Positions 23,538 to 33,022 of a stretch of 64,000 nucleotides of DNA are shown here, piece after piece (the stretch's first letter is position 1; each line of letters opens with the position of its first letter). Under the pieces are notes generated by a model. It did no database searches, was not told where the DNA came from, and was given only the letters and a program-made list of their open reading frames with translations. Made by a program: the position numbers and the translations under genes. The DNA lies in assembly GCF_900129565.1 (NCBI RefSeq), contig NZ_FQWD01000006.1, positions 1-64,000 of the forward strand, in the 5' to 3' direction. Origin of the DNA: Marisediminitalea aggregata. GTDB taxonomy: Bacteria > Pseudomonadota > Gammaproteobacteria > Enterobacterales > Alteromonadaceae.

Positions 23538-23927
23538 ATGAATAAAACAATCTTCACCATACTGTGCCTGTGCATGTTGAGTAGTTGCTCATTTCCACAG
23601 CATGAAGTTAACGCGAAATTCGGGAAACAGCACTTTGTCTCAGCAGTGGCTTTTATTGAGCTTCACAAAACCCGTAATGGCGCGTATCCCGACGCATTAA
23701 GCGATTTACAATATTTGGGTGACTGGGATTTGATTTGGTTATATGCCGTGCGCTATGAAAAAGCGGAAAACGGTTATAACCTGTACATTGAAAATGGGTG
23801 GATAGGAGAACCTGAATTGGCCTTTCCGGAGGCATTTAGAATCGGCCTGGGAATAAAACAGACTAACGTAGTATGGAGCAACGAGTCGCACTCGCAGGAT
23901 GAGTTGAAAAAGGAAATCAGGCTATGA
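23538..23927 (+). CDS. Small lipoprotein, unknown
   Basis: A 129-residue predicted lipoprotein with lipobox MLSSC (lipidated Cys at about residue 17). The mature part begins with a helix then has an aromatic-rich beta segment (DLQYLGDWDLIWLYAVRYEK) and a LYIENGWIG motif. No family recognised. It starts 1 bp after the MAPEG stop and overlaps the next gene by 4 bp, so it is translated as part of that operon. Confidence 0.65.
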   Translation: MNKTIFTILCLCMLSSCSFPQHEVNAKFGKQHFVSAVAFIELHKTRNGAYPDALSDLQYLGDWDLIWLYAVRYEKAENGYNLYIENGWIGEPELAFPEAFRIGLGIKQTNVVWSNESHSQDELKKEIRL

Positions 23928-24472
23928 GTGATATCGATTACACGTCTTATACGCTTGAAGAGCTGCTTGACTGTCAACAGCAACTCGACGCCAACGCGCA
24001 CCCAGAACGTGCCGCTCAGATTGCATTGCTGATAAAAGATCGCGCTAAATCGCAAAAAGTGCAACGCGTTACCATGGCTGATGACTATGGAAATATTGCG
24101 TCAGTAAAAACGGGGCGTGCTCCCTCATTAGGAAGAGGGTTGAGTGAACTCTTTGGCGGAAGTTTATTCGGACTGATTTTATTGACTGGCACCAGTGACG
24201 ACAATATAGGTGTAACGCTTGTTGCCTACTTTGTTATCGCATCTGCTGTCGTAGCGGGCTGCTACCATATTTATAATGCATTATCAGAAAATCGATTTTC
24301 AGCGCAGGATATTGTCGCGCCAGGCAAGGAAACAGATCCATTTGACCGTTTTGTGATGGGTAAACAACACCAAAAAAGCAGCACGGAACTATTTTGTACA
24401 CATTGTGGTGCATCTATTGCTGCTCAGTATATGTTTTGCCCGAAGTGTGGCAAAGAACAACGCAAAGAGTAA
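23924..24472 (+). CDS. Membrane protein with C-terminal zinc ribbon
   Basis: A 182-residue protein. The N-terminal helix region (YTLEELLDCQQQLDANAHPE) is followed by two hydrophobic segments at about residues 77-92 and 95-117, and a C-terminal zinc ribbon with paired CxxC knuckles (FCTHCGAS and FCPKCGKE) at about residues 156-180. The domain pair suggests a membrane-bound cytoplasmic regulator or assembly factor, but no role is known. ATGA-type overlap with the preceding lipoprotein gene. Confidence 0.65.
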   Translation: MSDIDYTSYTLEELLDCQQQLDANAHPERAAQIALLIKDRAKSQKVQRVTMADDYGNIASVKTGRAPSLGRGLSELFGGSLFGLILLTGTSDDNIGVTLVAYFVIASAVVAGCYHIYNALSENRFSAQDIVAPGKETDPFDRFVMGKQHQKSSTELFCTHCGASIAAQYMFCPKCGKEQRKE

Positions 24473-24514
24473 CGTTCTCTTGTCACGTGAATAGAAAAAA
24501 CAGAAGGAAACGAT

Positions 24515-24952
24515 GTGTTTGCTAAAGCAAATATAAAACCCTATGAATGGATGTATTTCGCGTTATTACTGGTGCTCGCCTTTGCACAACTGATCAGTAA
24601 GCTCGTTTCAGAAACGGGTGGCTTCGCAAGCCGGTATGGTGGTTTTCTGGCAATCGGTTTGGTATTTATTGCGTTTCTCGGCAACCGTTACAACAAAGCC
24701 TTTCTGTATCGCTGGGTGTGGCTGGTGAGTTTCTGGCTCCTCGCGATATCAGTGACGGCCAGTTTAGTGTTTTCGACTTATTTACTGGCGGTGAACGGAG
24801 AAGAAGCTGGCATTTATGCAGGTGCTTTATTCGTCATGCCGTTTTTGTTTGTGCCCGGTTTATGGCAGCTTTATCAGTATGTTTGGAACCGCAAAGCTCT
24901 CTGGCAAAATGTTATCGACCAATCAAAACAAGAACAGGCGCAGCGGTCTTAA
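24515..24952 (+). CDS. Four-helix membrane protein, unknown
   Basis: A 145-residue protein with four hydrophobic segments (about residues 10-27, 38-52, 60-85 and 95-120) and a polar Gln-rich C-terminus. GTG at 24515 is chosen because AAGGA (24504-24508) lies 6 bp upstream; an ATG two bases earlier is in a frame that closes quickly. No family recognised. The gene's end is inside the terminator hairpin. Confidence 0.62.
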   Translation: MFAKANIKPYEWMYFALLLVLAFAQLISKLVSETGGFASRYGGFLAIGLVFIAFLGNRYNKAFLYRWVWLVSFWLLAISVTASLVFSTYLLAVNGEEAGIYAGALFVMPFLFVPGLWQLYQYVWNRKALWQNVIDQSKQEQAQRS

Positions 24953-24965
24953 CCGAAGCGCCTGT
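24934..24965. terminator. Bidirectional terminator between convergent genes
   Basis: ACAGGCGC (24934-24941) and GCGCCTGT (24958-24965) form a perfect 8-bp stem over a 16-nt loop, at the end of the plus-strand gene and facing the serine deaminase gene. Confidence 0.6.
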
Positions 24966-24980
24966 CTTCTGTTGTGTTAA

Positions 24981-26351
24981 TTAGCATTCAATAATATTGA
25001 CTGCCAGACCGCCACGTGCGGTTTCTTTGTATTTGGTTTTCATGTCTGAGCCAGTGTCACGCATGGTCTTAATAACTTTATCTAGCGACACTTTATGCTC
25101 ACCACTGCCACGAAGCGCTAACCGGGACGCATTAATGGCTTTGATCGCTCCCATGGCGTTACGCTCTATGCAGGGCACCTGAACCAGGCCACCTACAGGG
25201 TCGCACGTTAAGCCCAGGTTGTGCTCCATGCCAATTTCAGCCGCATTTTCGACTGCCTGGATGCTGCCACCCAGCACTTCAGTTAATGCCCCGGCAGCCA
25301 TGGAACAGGCCACACCGACTTCACCCTGACAACCTACTTCGGCACCTGAAATCGATGCGTTTTCTTTATAGAGAATACCAATGGCACCGGCCGTTAACAG
25401 GAATCTGCTGGCAATTTCCTTGTCTACCGGTCGGATAAATTTATCGACGTATTTCAAAACAGCAGGAATGATCCCAGCTGCGCCGTTTGTAGGCGCGGTG
25501 ACCACGCGGCCACCGGCTGCGTTTTCCTCATTCACCGCCAGTGCAAACATGTTTATCCAATCCAGTGTCTGCATCGGGTCATTAGAAAATTCAGTGGTCA
25601 GCCTACGATGTAACGACGGCGCTCTGCGAACCACTTTTAATCCGCCGGGCAAGATACCTTCTGCATCCATACCTCGGTTAATGCAGGTATCCATGGTCAT
25701 CCACAGCTGCTGGAGACGGGTTTTAATGTCTGTATCCGGGTGCAGCGCTTTTTCGTTCTTTAACATTAACGCACTGATGCTCAAGCCGTGCTCTTTGCAC
25801 AAACCCAGCAGTTCCTGCGCGGTACGGAACGGATAGGGGACCTGCGCAACCAATTCGTGGGCTTCTTGCTTAGCCTGATCCCATTGGTCATCGCGCACAA
25901 TAAAGCCGCCGCCAATAGAGTAATAGGTTTGAGCTAGCAACAGCGTTTCACCTTCAAAGGCATGGAATGTCATGGCGTTGGCATGACGTGGCAGGCTCTT
26001 TCTGCGGTGAAATACAATCGCATTACTTCGCGGAAAGTGGATCACCTGCTGACCATTTAAATTCAATGTTTGTGAACGGTCGATATCTGCCAGTACGTTG
26101 TCTACCGTATCCACATTTACGGTATCCGGGCGATCGCCCAACAAGCCTAAAATGACGGCTTTGCCGCTACCGTGGCCTTTACCGGTTTGACCAAGCGAGC
26201 CAAACAGCTCTGTTTTGACTTCTGTGACTCGGTGAATAAGCTGGTTTTCTGTCAGAAACGCAGCGAAGTCTGCGGCCGCATTCATTGGACCGACAGTATG
26301 AGAACTGGATGGGCCAATGCCCACACTGAACATATCAAATACACTAATCAT
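24981..26351 (-). CDS. sdaA: L-serine ammonia-lyase (iron-sulfur)
   Basis: A 456-residue single-chain [4Fe-4S] L-serine dehydratase converting L-serine to pyruvate and ammonia. The beta domain opens with [20 protein letters not shown]. The alpha domain shows the cluster-binding Cys in [14 protein letters not shown] and [18 protein letters not shown], and the C-terminus ends NIIEC, the conserved tail Cys that plugs the active site in characterised members. Length equals the E. coli SdaA/SdaB type. It is last in the minus-strand order pabB, nudL, sdaA, which is also the E. coli order. A 125-bp spacer separates it from nudL and could carry its own promoter. Confidence 0.95.
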   Translation of the reverse strand: MISVFDMFSVGIGPSSSHTVGPMNAAADFAAFLTENQLIHRVTEVKTELFGSLGQTGKGHGSGKAVILGLLGDRPDTVNVDTVDNVLADIDRSQTLNLNGQQVIHFPRSNAIVFHRRKSLPRHANAMTFHAFEGETLLLAQTYYSIGGGFIVRDDQWDQAKQEAHELVAQVPYPFRTAQELLGLCKEHGLSISALMLKNEKALHPDTDIKTRLQQLWMTMDTCINRGMDAEGILPGGLKVVRRAPSLHRRLTTEFSNDPMQTLDWINMFALAVNEENAAGGRVVTAPTNGAAGIIPAVLKYVDKFIRPVDKEIASRFLLTAGAIGILYKENASISGAEVGCQGEVGVACSMAAGALTEVLGGSIQAVENAAEIGMEHNLGLTCDPVGGLVQVPCIERNAMGAIKAINASRLALRGSGEHKVSLDKVIKTMRDTGSDMKTKYKETARGGLAVNIIEC

Positions 26352-26476
26352 AGGGTACGCTTTGTTATTGTTAATATATCGTTAGTTTGACGCGAGCACG
26401 CTGTCTCAGCAACTCAGATATGCTAATGGTAGCATGAGAAAAATTAATCGAAATGATTTGCCATTAGCGGCAGAGG

Positions 26477-27055
26477 CTAGGCGTTGTCAGTAAAAATTGA
26501 CGCCAGACTGTTCATCAGGGCCGCAGTAGCACCCCAAATCATCTTGTTTTGCCACGGAATGAAGTAGACAGGGTAAGTGTGTCCCGCGCGGGTAATATAC
26601 TCGGTTTGGTAATTTCTCGGGTCAATTAAGAATGACAGCGGCACTTCGAATGTATCACTTACTTCATTGCCGTCCGGAATTAAGTCGAAACCTGGCTCTA
26701 CAGTGGCCACAAAGGCCGTCATAGCAAAGCCAGAAATGGTCCGATAGGGCGGTAATTGACCAACAATGGCGATGTGTGAGTCGGGGAGTGCTATTTCCTC
26801 CCAGGCCTCGCGTTTTGCCGTAAACGCCAGATCGGGATCGCCGGGCTCGTATTTCCCACCCGGAAAACTCACCTGGCCGGGATGGTGCTTTAAATGTTTC
26901 GCCCGCTCGGTAAATAAAACGGAAAGGGCATTGTCGTGAGTAACAACCGGTATTAACACAGCCGCTGAGCGCCCGGACTTTCGCAAAGGATGATCGGGAA
27001 CGGGTTGCAGTGGCGGAGCACTGTGAAAACGGGTTAAAAACTCAGCTTTCTGCAA
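26477..27055 (-). CDS. nudL: NudL/YeaB family CoA pyrophosphatase (Nudix hydrolase)
   Basis: A 192-residue Nudix hydrolase of the CoA-pyrophosphatase branch, probably splitting coenzyme A and derivatives into 4'-phosphopantetheine and 3',5'-ADP. The UPF0035-type segment LKHHPGQVSFPGGKYEP precedes the Nudix box, whose core is REAWEEIALP. A TTG start at 27055 is preferred: GGAG lies 7 bp upstream and the resulting length equals E. coli NudL (192). A longer frame to 27109 only extends into pabB. The gene overlaps the end of pabB by 14 bp, so translation is likely coupled. Confidence 0.85.
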   Translation of the reverse strand: MQKAEFLTRFHSAPPLQPVPDHPLRKSGRSAAVLIPVVTHDNALSVLFTERAKHLKHHPGQVSFPGGKYEPGDPDLAFTAKREAWEEIALPDSHIAIVGQLPPYRTISGFAMTAFVATVEPGFDLIPDGNEVSDTFEVPLSFLIDPRNYQTEYITRAGHTYPVYFIPWQNKMIWGATAALMNSLASIFTDNA

Positions 27056-28463
27056 GGGTGGACTCCAGTACCGGGAGGATTTTAGCGACTTTCGCCAGGG
27101 TCTCGTCAAACTCTTCTTCGGGATTTGAGTCTAACACAATGCCGCCACCGGCCCAGCAATACAAGGTGTTGTTTTCCGCCAGTACTGTACGTATACAAAT
27201 ACTGGAATCGAGATCGCGGCGAATGCCCAGATAGAAAACACTGCCGCAATAAATGGCCCGGCGACTGGGCTCAAGCTCTTCAATGACTTCCATTGCGCGT
27301 ATTTTTGGCGCGCCGGTAATGGACCCGCCAGGGAAACAAGCCGCCAACAATTCCAGCGGGTGGCTGTCAGGCAGCAACTGGCTTTGTATCTTACTCACCA
27401 TATGATGCACCGCCGGGTAGCTTTCCAGACTGAATAATTCAGGGACTTTTACCGACCCTGGCACACTGTGTTTACTGATATCATTGCGCAACAGGTCCAC
27501 AATCATCAGGTTTTCGGCCCGATCTTTTTCTGCACTTAACAATGCGTTAGCACTGGCTGCATCCTGATCCGCATCACTGAATCTTGGCCGTGTGCCTTTA
27601 ATTGGCTTGGTTTCAATTTGGCCGTCATTACACTGTATGAATCGCTCCGGCGACACACTAATAACGCTGCATTCCGGTAGCTGAATAAACGCAGAAAAGG
27701 GCGCCTTATTGGCTTGTGTCAAACGCTTGTATGCGACCCAGGCATTTCCCTGATATTTCGCGCTAAAACGCTGAGCAAAATTTACCTGATAACAATCACC
27801 GGCGACCAGATAATCATGAATTTGTTCCAGCCTTGTTAAATATGCTTGTTTCGATAAATTACTCTGCCAGTCACTGGTTAGTGCAAAATGGGTGCTTTGC
27901 GTTGTCTCTAGCAGCGTTTCAACGCTAAATGCTTCCACGTAATCCAGGCAACAGTAGTAAAACTGCCTGGCCTGGTTGTCGTAAATAATGGCTCGATCGT
28001 ACAAACCCGCTGCAAAGTCAGGGCAGGCGTATTCATTCGGATTGGTGTCAGGCAATTGTTCAAGGTAGCGGCCATAGTCGTAGCTGATAAAGCCGGCCAT
28101 GCCTAATACAAAGGGTAAACCTCTGAACGCGTCCAAGGCACCCGCATCTACTGAGTTTTCAAACGATGAAGTCAGCGCAATCGCTGCGTCAATGGGGGAT
28201 TCAGAAACGCTGTAAGTAGCGATTTCGGCTTCACGAAGATCCTCGATAACGGTCTTTCCGTCTTTACACGACAAGGTTACGGCTGGGCTCCACACCAGAA
28301 TATCGAATCGGCTCTTGCTGGCGGTGCTGCCACCCGAGTCCAGTAACTGTGACCAGGGCAGGGATGCCATGGCGCCAAATAATTCCTGCACCGTTACGTG
28401 TTCCGGAACGGTAAGAGGAGTAATGCGTAAACTGCTGGGCGTAAAGTGAATCGGATTTGTCAT
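27042..28463 (-). CDS. pabB: Aminodeoxychorismate synthase component I
   Basis: A 473-residue chorismate-utilising enzyme that aminates chorismate to 4-amino-4-deoxychorismate for folate synthesis, normally with PabA. The PIKGTRPR motif carries the lysine typical of PabB rather than the PIAGT of TrpE. DLLRNDISKHSVPGSV and GGSITGAPKIRAMEVIEELE are the C-terminal active-site motifs. ATG at 28463 is chosen since the product then aligns in length with PabB (E. coli 453). Upstream in-frame codons to 28544 have no family support. It leads the pabB-nudL-sdaA group and is divergent to the fumarase gene. Confidence 0.93.
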   Translation of the reverse strand: MTNPIHFTPSSLRITPLTVPEHVTVQELFGAMASLPWSQLLDSGGSTASKSRFDILVWSPAVTLSCKDGKTVIEDLREAEIATYSVSESPIDAAIALTSSFENSVDAGALDAFRGLPFVLGMAGFISYDYGRYLEQLPDTNPNEYACPDFAAGLYDRAIIYDNQARQFYYCCLDYVEAFSVETLLETTQSTHFALTSDWQSNLSKQAYLTRLEQIHDYLVAGDCYQVNFAQRFSAKYQGNAWVAYKRLTQANKAPFSAFIQLPECSVISVSPERFIQCNDGQIETKPIKGTRPRFSDADQDAASANALLSAEKDRAENLMIVDLLRNDISKHSVPGSVKVPELFSLESYPAVHHMVSKIQSQLLPDSHPLELLAACFPGGSITGAPKIRAMEVIEELEPSRRAIYCGSVFYLGIRRDLDSSICIRTVLAENNTLYCWAGGGIVLDSNPEEEFDETLAKVAKILPVLESTLAES

Positions 28464-28642
28464 AGTTTTGATTAGGATGGTTACCGTTACAACATCAATA
28501 GAACCAGTGCCAGAATGCACCGTTTGGCTGTTTATACACACCAAAGTCGGACATGGTTTTATTGGTGCAGCCTGTCGACATGCGGTAGTATACGGATTCT
28601 TCGTCTAGATGACTATGTGAGCCCACAAAATAAGAGGACGCC

Positions 28643-30175
28643 ATGACCGTAATCCGTCAACAAGACTTTATTGACAGCATCGAAGATGCATTGCAATTCA
28701 TATCCTACTATCACCCACTAGATTACGTTAAAGCTGTTGAAAAAGCGTATTTGAAAGAAGAGAGCCAGGCAGCGAAAGACGCCATGGCGCAGATCTTAAT
28801 CAATTCGCGTATGTCAGCAGAAGGGAAACGCCCGCTGTGTCAGGACACCGGTATTGTTACCTGTTTCGTAAAAATCGGTATGGCAGTGAGCTGGGACAAG
28901 ACCGACATGACCGTTCAGCAAATGGTTGATGAGGGAACCCGCCGTGCTTACATGAATCCGGATAACCCGTTACGTGCCTCTATTGTGGCCGATCCTGCCG
29001 GCGCGCGTAAGAACACCAAAGACAACACGCCTGCTGTTGTGCATATTGATATGGTGCCAGGCGACAAAATTGAAGTCATGATCGCGGCTAAAGGCGGCGG
29101 TTCAGAAAATAAATCAAAAATGGTTATGCTCAACCCAAGTGACGACATCGTTGAATGGGTAGTGAAAACCTTACCGACCATGGGTGCCGGTTGGTGTCCG
29201 CCAGGCATGTTAGGCCTGGGCATTGGCGGTACGGCAGAAAAAGCCGCTGTTCTGGCCAAAGAAAGCCTGATGGACCCGGTAGACATCCAGGAATTAATGG
29301 AACGCGGCCCTGAAACGACCGATGAAAAACTGCGCCTGGAGATCTTCAAACGCGTTAACGATTTGGGTATCGGCGCACAAGGCTTGGGTGGATTAACCAC
29401 AGTCGTTGACGTGAAAATCAAATCTGTGCCTACTCACGCGGCTTCTAAGCCGGTTGCCATGATCCCTAACTGTGCCGCAACACGTCACGCACACTTTTAT
29501 TTAGATGGCAGCGGCCCAGCCGACCTTAAAGCGCCGAAGCTGGAAGAATGGCCGGAAGTGACCTGGGAAGTAGGCGAAAACACCCGTCGCGTGAACATGG
29601 ACGAAGTCACTAAAGAAGACATCAAGGAATGGAAAGTAGGCGAAACCGTGCTGTTGTCAGGTAAAATGCTGACAGGCCGTGATGCCGCGCACAAGCGCAT
29701 TCAAACCATGCTGGAAAATGGTGAAGGCCTGCCAGAAGGCGTAGATTTTAACGGTAAGTTCATTTACTACGTAGGCCCGGTTGATGCGGTTGGCGATGAA
29801 GTGGTTGGCCCTGCGGGTCCGACGACGGCAACACGTATGGACAAATTCACCGACATGATGCTGGAAAAAACCGGTATTGCCGGCATGATCGGTAAAGCAG
29901 AGCGTGGTCCGGCAACGGTTGACTCTATTGCAAAACACCAATCGGTTTACTTAATGGCCGTCGGTGGTGCAGCGTATTTGGTGTCTAAAGCCATTAAGAA
30001 AGCGCGCGTCGTTGCATTTGAAGATTTGGGTATGGAAGCTATTTACGAATTCGAAGTAGAAGACATGCCTGTGACTGTTGCAGTAGATAGCACGGGTGCA
30101 AACGCACACCAAACTGGCCCGGCAATCTGGAAAGCAAAAATTGCCGATCTGGACAAAGCGCTGTCTGCTAAATAA
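28643..30175 (+). CDS. Class I fumarate hydratase (iron-sulfur)
   Basis: A 510-residue class I fumarase interconverting fumarate and malate. The three cluster-binding Cys are C66 (RPLCQDTG), C185 (GAGWCPPG) and C277 (IPNCAATRH). Their spacing (119 and 92 residues) fits characterised single-chain class I fumarases. The N-terminal alpha domain and C-terminal beta domain (GKMLTGRDAAHKR, then GPTTATRMDKF) are fused in one chain as usual. ATG at 28643 with AGAGGACG upstream. It is divergent from pabB, and is followed by two hairpins. Highly expressed housekeeping type, judged by strong ribosome binding site and regular codon use. Confidence 0.93.
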   Translation: MTVIRQQDFIDSIEDALQFISYYHPLDYVKAVEKAYLKEESQAAKDAMAQILINSRMSAEGKRPLCQDTGIVTCFVKIGMAVSWDKTDMTVQQMVDEGTRRAYMNPDNPLRASIVADPAGARKNTKDNTPAVVHIDMVPGDKIEVMIAAKGGGSENKSKMVMLNPSDDIVEWVVKTLPTMGAGWCPPGMLGLGIGGTAEKAAVLAKESLMDPVDIQELMERGPETTDEKLRLEIFKRVNDLGIGAQGLGGLTTVVDVKIKSVPTHAASKPVAMIPNCAATRHAHFYLDGSGPADLKAPKLEEWPEVTWEVGENTRRVNMDEVTKEDIKEWKVGETVLLSGKMLTGRDAAHKRIQTMLENGEGLPEGVDFNGKFIYYVGPVDAVGDEVVGPAGPTTATRMDKFTDMMLEKTGIAGMIGKAERGPATVDSIAKHQSVYLMAVGGAAYLVSKAIKKARVVAFEDLGMEAIYEFEVEDMPVTVAVDSTGANAHQTGPAIWKAKIADLDKALSAK

Positions 30176-30197
30176 AGCAGTGATTATAAAGGGTTAA

Positions 30198-30225
30198 CAC
30201 TGCCGGTAACAATAAACCGGCAGTG
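30198..30225 (+). terminator. Hairpin downstream of fumarase
   Basis: CACTGCCGGT (30198-30207) and ACCGGCAGTG (30216-30225) form a perfect 10-bp stem with an 8-nt loop, but no T tract follows. It may protect the fumarase mRNA 3' end rather than terminate. Confidence 0.55.
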
Positions 30226-30236
30226 CTCCGAACAAT

Positions 30237-30284
30237 AACGGGTACCTGAGGCGTTTACGCTGCAGTGATACCCGTTCTTTTTTT
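30237..30284 (+). terminator. Intrinsic terminator directly before rmuC
   Basis: AACGGGTA (30237-30244) pairs with TACCCGTT (30269-30276), followed by CTTTTTTT. The T tract ends 12 bp before the rmuC start codon. Confidence 0.7.
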
Positions 30285-30296
30285 ACGACAGGTGAA

Positions 30297-31742
30297 ATGG
30301 AACACATCGAAATCATACTCAACACTGGTATTGGATTAGCCGCACTGCTGCTTGGCGTGATTATTGGTCACTTAAAAGGGCGAAATCATGCGCAACAAGC
30401 CCAATCAGACAATGACTTACTCCAACAACGTTTAGAACAGGTTCAGCAACAGGCAGAGGCCAGTTTATCTGCAGTGCAGGCGCAGCTAACCGAATACAAG
30501 CAACAAGCGCAGCTATTGCAAACCCAAAATCAGGACTATGCCTCTAAAGCGGCATTGGTACCGGAACTGCAGCAACAGCGCACGTCATTGCAGCAAGAAC
30601 TTAAAACGCTCCAGCTGGAATATACAGAGTTAAAATCACTCAGCGAAGCGCGACAAGCTGCGTTTGACGAAGCCAGAAAAGGACATGCAGAGAAGCTGGA
30701 AGCACTGCAAAGTGCAGAAAAACGCTTACAGGAACAGTTCGAAAATCTGGCGAATAAGATCTTCACGCAAAAAGCTGAGAGCTTCACGACTGAAAGTAAA
30801 TCGCGTTTGGATGCCTTATTAACCCCGCTGAAAGACCAGATTGAAGGCTTTAAAAAGCAAGTCACTGATCAGTATGTCAAAGAAGGTCAGGAGCGAGCGT
30901 CCCTAAAAACGGAAATTTTAGGCTTAAAGGCGCTGAATCAACAGATTACCGAAGATGCAGCAGCATTAACACGTGCGTTAAAAGGCGACAACAAGCAGCA
31001 AGGTAACTGGGGAGAAGTGGTGCTTGAGCGCATACTGAAAGAATCAGGATTGCGGGAAGGCCATGAATTTGAAACCCAGGTCTCTGTGCGAAATGAACAC
31101 GGCAAGTTACAACAGCCGGACGTCGTCGTGCATTTACCGAATGACAAAGACGTTATTATTGATGCCAAAGTCAGTTTGGCTGCTTACGAGCGCTACTTCA
31201 ACAGTGATGACGAAGATGAGCGTGCCCGTTATTTGAAAGAGCACGTTAACTCGATCCGTACGCACATCAAAACGTTAGGCGCAAAGGATTACCAGGAGCT
31301 GGAAGCCCTGAAAACCCTGGATTATGTGTTGATGTTTATACCGGTGGAACCCGCGTTTCTGTTGGCAGTAGATGCGGATCCGGAGCTTGTTACTCTTGCG
31401 CTCAATCAAAACATCATGCTGGTGTCACCGACGAACTTGCTGGTAGCTTTGCGCACTATCAATAATATCTGGCAGTACGAATACCAAAATCAGAATGCAC
31501 AAAAAATTGCTCAGCACGCTGCCAAACTGTACGACAAGTTTGCGGGGTTTGTGGGTGATATGGAGAAAATTGGTAAGTCCGTTGAGGCCACGCAAAAACA
31601 CTACGATGCGGCCTTAAATAAACTGTCGTCGGGTAGAGGGAACATTCTTCGCCAGGTTGAGCAGTTTAGACAACTGGGAGTTCAACCCAGTAAGCGCCTC
31701 GCCAGCGAAGCCATGAACGACGAAGATAGCGCAGACGAATAA
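30297..31742 (+). CDS. rmuC: DNA recombination protein RmuC homologue
   Basis: A 481-residue RmuC-family protein. An N-terminal membrane segment (about residues 8-24) is followed by a long coiled coil of Gln/Glu/Ala-rich heptads (about 30-200) and the RmuC nuclease-like domain from about 220 to 440, with GNWGEVVLERILKESGL and PDVVVHLPNDKDVIIDAKVSL as hallmarks; the latter resembles a PD-(D/E)xK core. RmuC limits inversion at short inverted repeats in E. coli; its biochemistry is not settled. The ATG at 30297 sits just after a terminator, and the gene converges with the diguanylate cyclase gene (4-bp gap). Confidence 0.92.
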   Translation: MEHIEIILNTGIGLAALLLGVIIGHLKGRNHAQQAQSDNDLLQQRLEQVQQQAEASLSAVQAQLTEYKQQAQLLQTQNQDYASKAALVPELQQQRTSLQQELKTLQLEYTELKSLSEARQAAFDEARKGHAEKLEALQSAEKRLQEQFENLANKIFTQKAESFTTESKSRLDALLTPLKDQIEGFKKQVTDQYVKEGQERASLKTEILGLKALNQQITEDAAALTRALKGDNKQQGNWGEVVLERILKESGLREGHEFETQVSVRNEHGKLQQPDVVVHLPNDKDVIIDAKVSLAAYERYFNSDDEDERARYLKEHVNSIRTHIKTLGAKDYQELEALKTLDYVLMFIPVEPAFLLAVDADPELVTLALNQNIMLVSPTNLLVALRTINNIWQYEYQNQNAQKIAQHAAKLYDKFAGFVGDMEKIGKSVEATQKHYDAALNKLSSGRGNILRQVEQFRQLGVQPSKRLASEAMNDEDSADE

Positions 31743-31746
31743 GTGG

Positions 31747-32940
31747 CTATGCCTGTGCTGCCATTGGCTTAACAGGCGTCGCAATAACACATTGATCACG
31801 CCCATTTCGTTTCGCCTGATATAAAGCGTCATCGGCCAGGGTAAGCAATTTATCCTGGCTGTTCACCATAGTAACATCTGCACAGCCCGCACTTACCGTA
31901 AGCGGTGGCGTGTCTTCCCGCCATGCAGTCGTGCGAATAGCATGGCCGATTTTGTTGGCGACCTCTAACGCGTCCGTTGCGTTTTGCCCCGGCAATAAAA
32001 TAATAAATTCTTCCCCGCCGAATCGGGCCACGATGTCTGTCTGCCTGACAGATGACTTAAATATGCGTGCCGTATTTACTATGGCTTCGTCGCCCGATGC
32101 GTGACCATACCTGTCATTTATTTTTTTGAAGTGATCAATATCGAGCATCACAATACTAAAGGGCATATTGTAACGTTGGTAGAGCGCAAAATAGTCGTAC
32201 AGTTTGACCTCAAATGCACGACGGTTGAGTAATCCGGTGAGCTGATCGTGTTCAGCCAAATGCTTCATTCTGATGATCAATCGAGAGACAGTGGTACCAA
32301 CGGCCGTCACATTGATGAATATGATGAGTAAGATATAGACCCACATCAGGGTTGGGCTGTTCTTGGAAGACAAGGGTATTGCAATTACATCCTCACGTTG
32401 ATCAACCATCCACATCACACTTTTTATTGCGACAATAAGCACCAGTGACATATCTGAAATACTCAGAATAGCGCCAATGCCATTATTAAACGCAGTAGCA
32501 AGCGCGCGGTACTTCATCCATGCCGTAGTAATGAGCATGAACAACGCCATGAGCAACAGGGTTAGCGAGGTATAATTGGCCGAAACTACGCCTAAGATAT
32601 GTAATACAGCGAGACTGGCAGCCCCTAATGTAAGCCAACGAATAACGCCTGGATCTGACGGCAGGACTAACAAATGGCGTAACGCCAGGTTGTACATGAC
32701 CAATGTGATTAACAGCGTGAGGTCTGCTACAACCCAGAGGTTTGCGTCTGCAAAGGCATATTGTTGTGCACCAAGTACCAGCGACAATGCAAAAAATCCA
32801 TTTGCCGCTGAAAATCGGATGCTACTTTGATAATACAGCCGAAGGGGTTTTGCAATCACCAACCAGCATAAACAAAAAAATACAGCAATTAAGATATTTA
32901 CTTTGCTTAGATCAATACTGGTCGAAAGATAACTGTCCAT
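31747..32940 (-). CDS. Membrane-bound diguanylate cyclase (GGEEF)
   Basis: A 397-residue protein making cyclic di-GMP. About six membrane segments fill residues 12-215, forming an MHYT/7TM-like sensor that I cannot assign. The GGDEF domain follows from about residue 225 (HDQLTGLLNRRAFE) with the active-site motif GGEEF. An RxxD product-inhibition site (RQTD) lies exactly five residues upstream of GGEEF, so feedback control by c-di-GMP is expected. The sensed signal is unknown. ATG at 32940 begins a hydrophobic N-terminus. Confidence 0.9.
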   Translation of the reverse strand: MDSYLSTSIDLSKVNILIAVFFCLCWLVIAKPLRLYYQSSIRFSAANGFFALSLVLGAQQYAFADANLWVVADLTLLITLVMYNLALRHLLVLPSDPGVIRWLTLGAASLAVLHILGVVSANYTSLTLLLMALFMLITTAWMKYRALATAFNNGIGAILSISDMSLVLIVAIKSVMWMVDQREDVIAIPLSSKNSPTLMWVYILLIIFINVTAVGTTVSRLIIRMKHLAEHDQLTGLLNRRAFEVKLYDYFALYQRYNMPFSIVMLDIDHFKKINDRYGHASGDEAIVNTARIFKSSVRQTDIVARFGGEEFIILLPGQNATDALEVANKIGHAIRTTAWREDTPPLTVSAGCADVTMVNSQDKLLTLADDALYQAKRNGRDQCVIATPVKPMAAQA

Positions 32941-33022
32941 GATAAACCTTATGGCACTACTACAGCTCGAGTATAGTTGAATTTAGTGAAAACGTGCCGA
33001 ATCGTGTTTAAAGGAGAATAGA

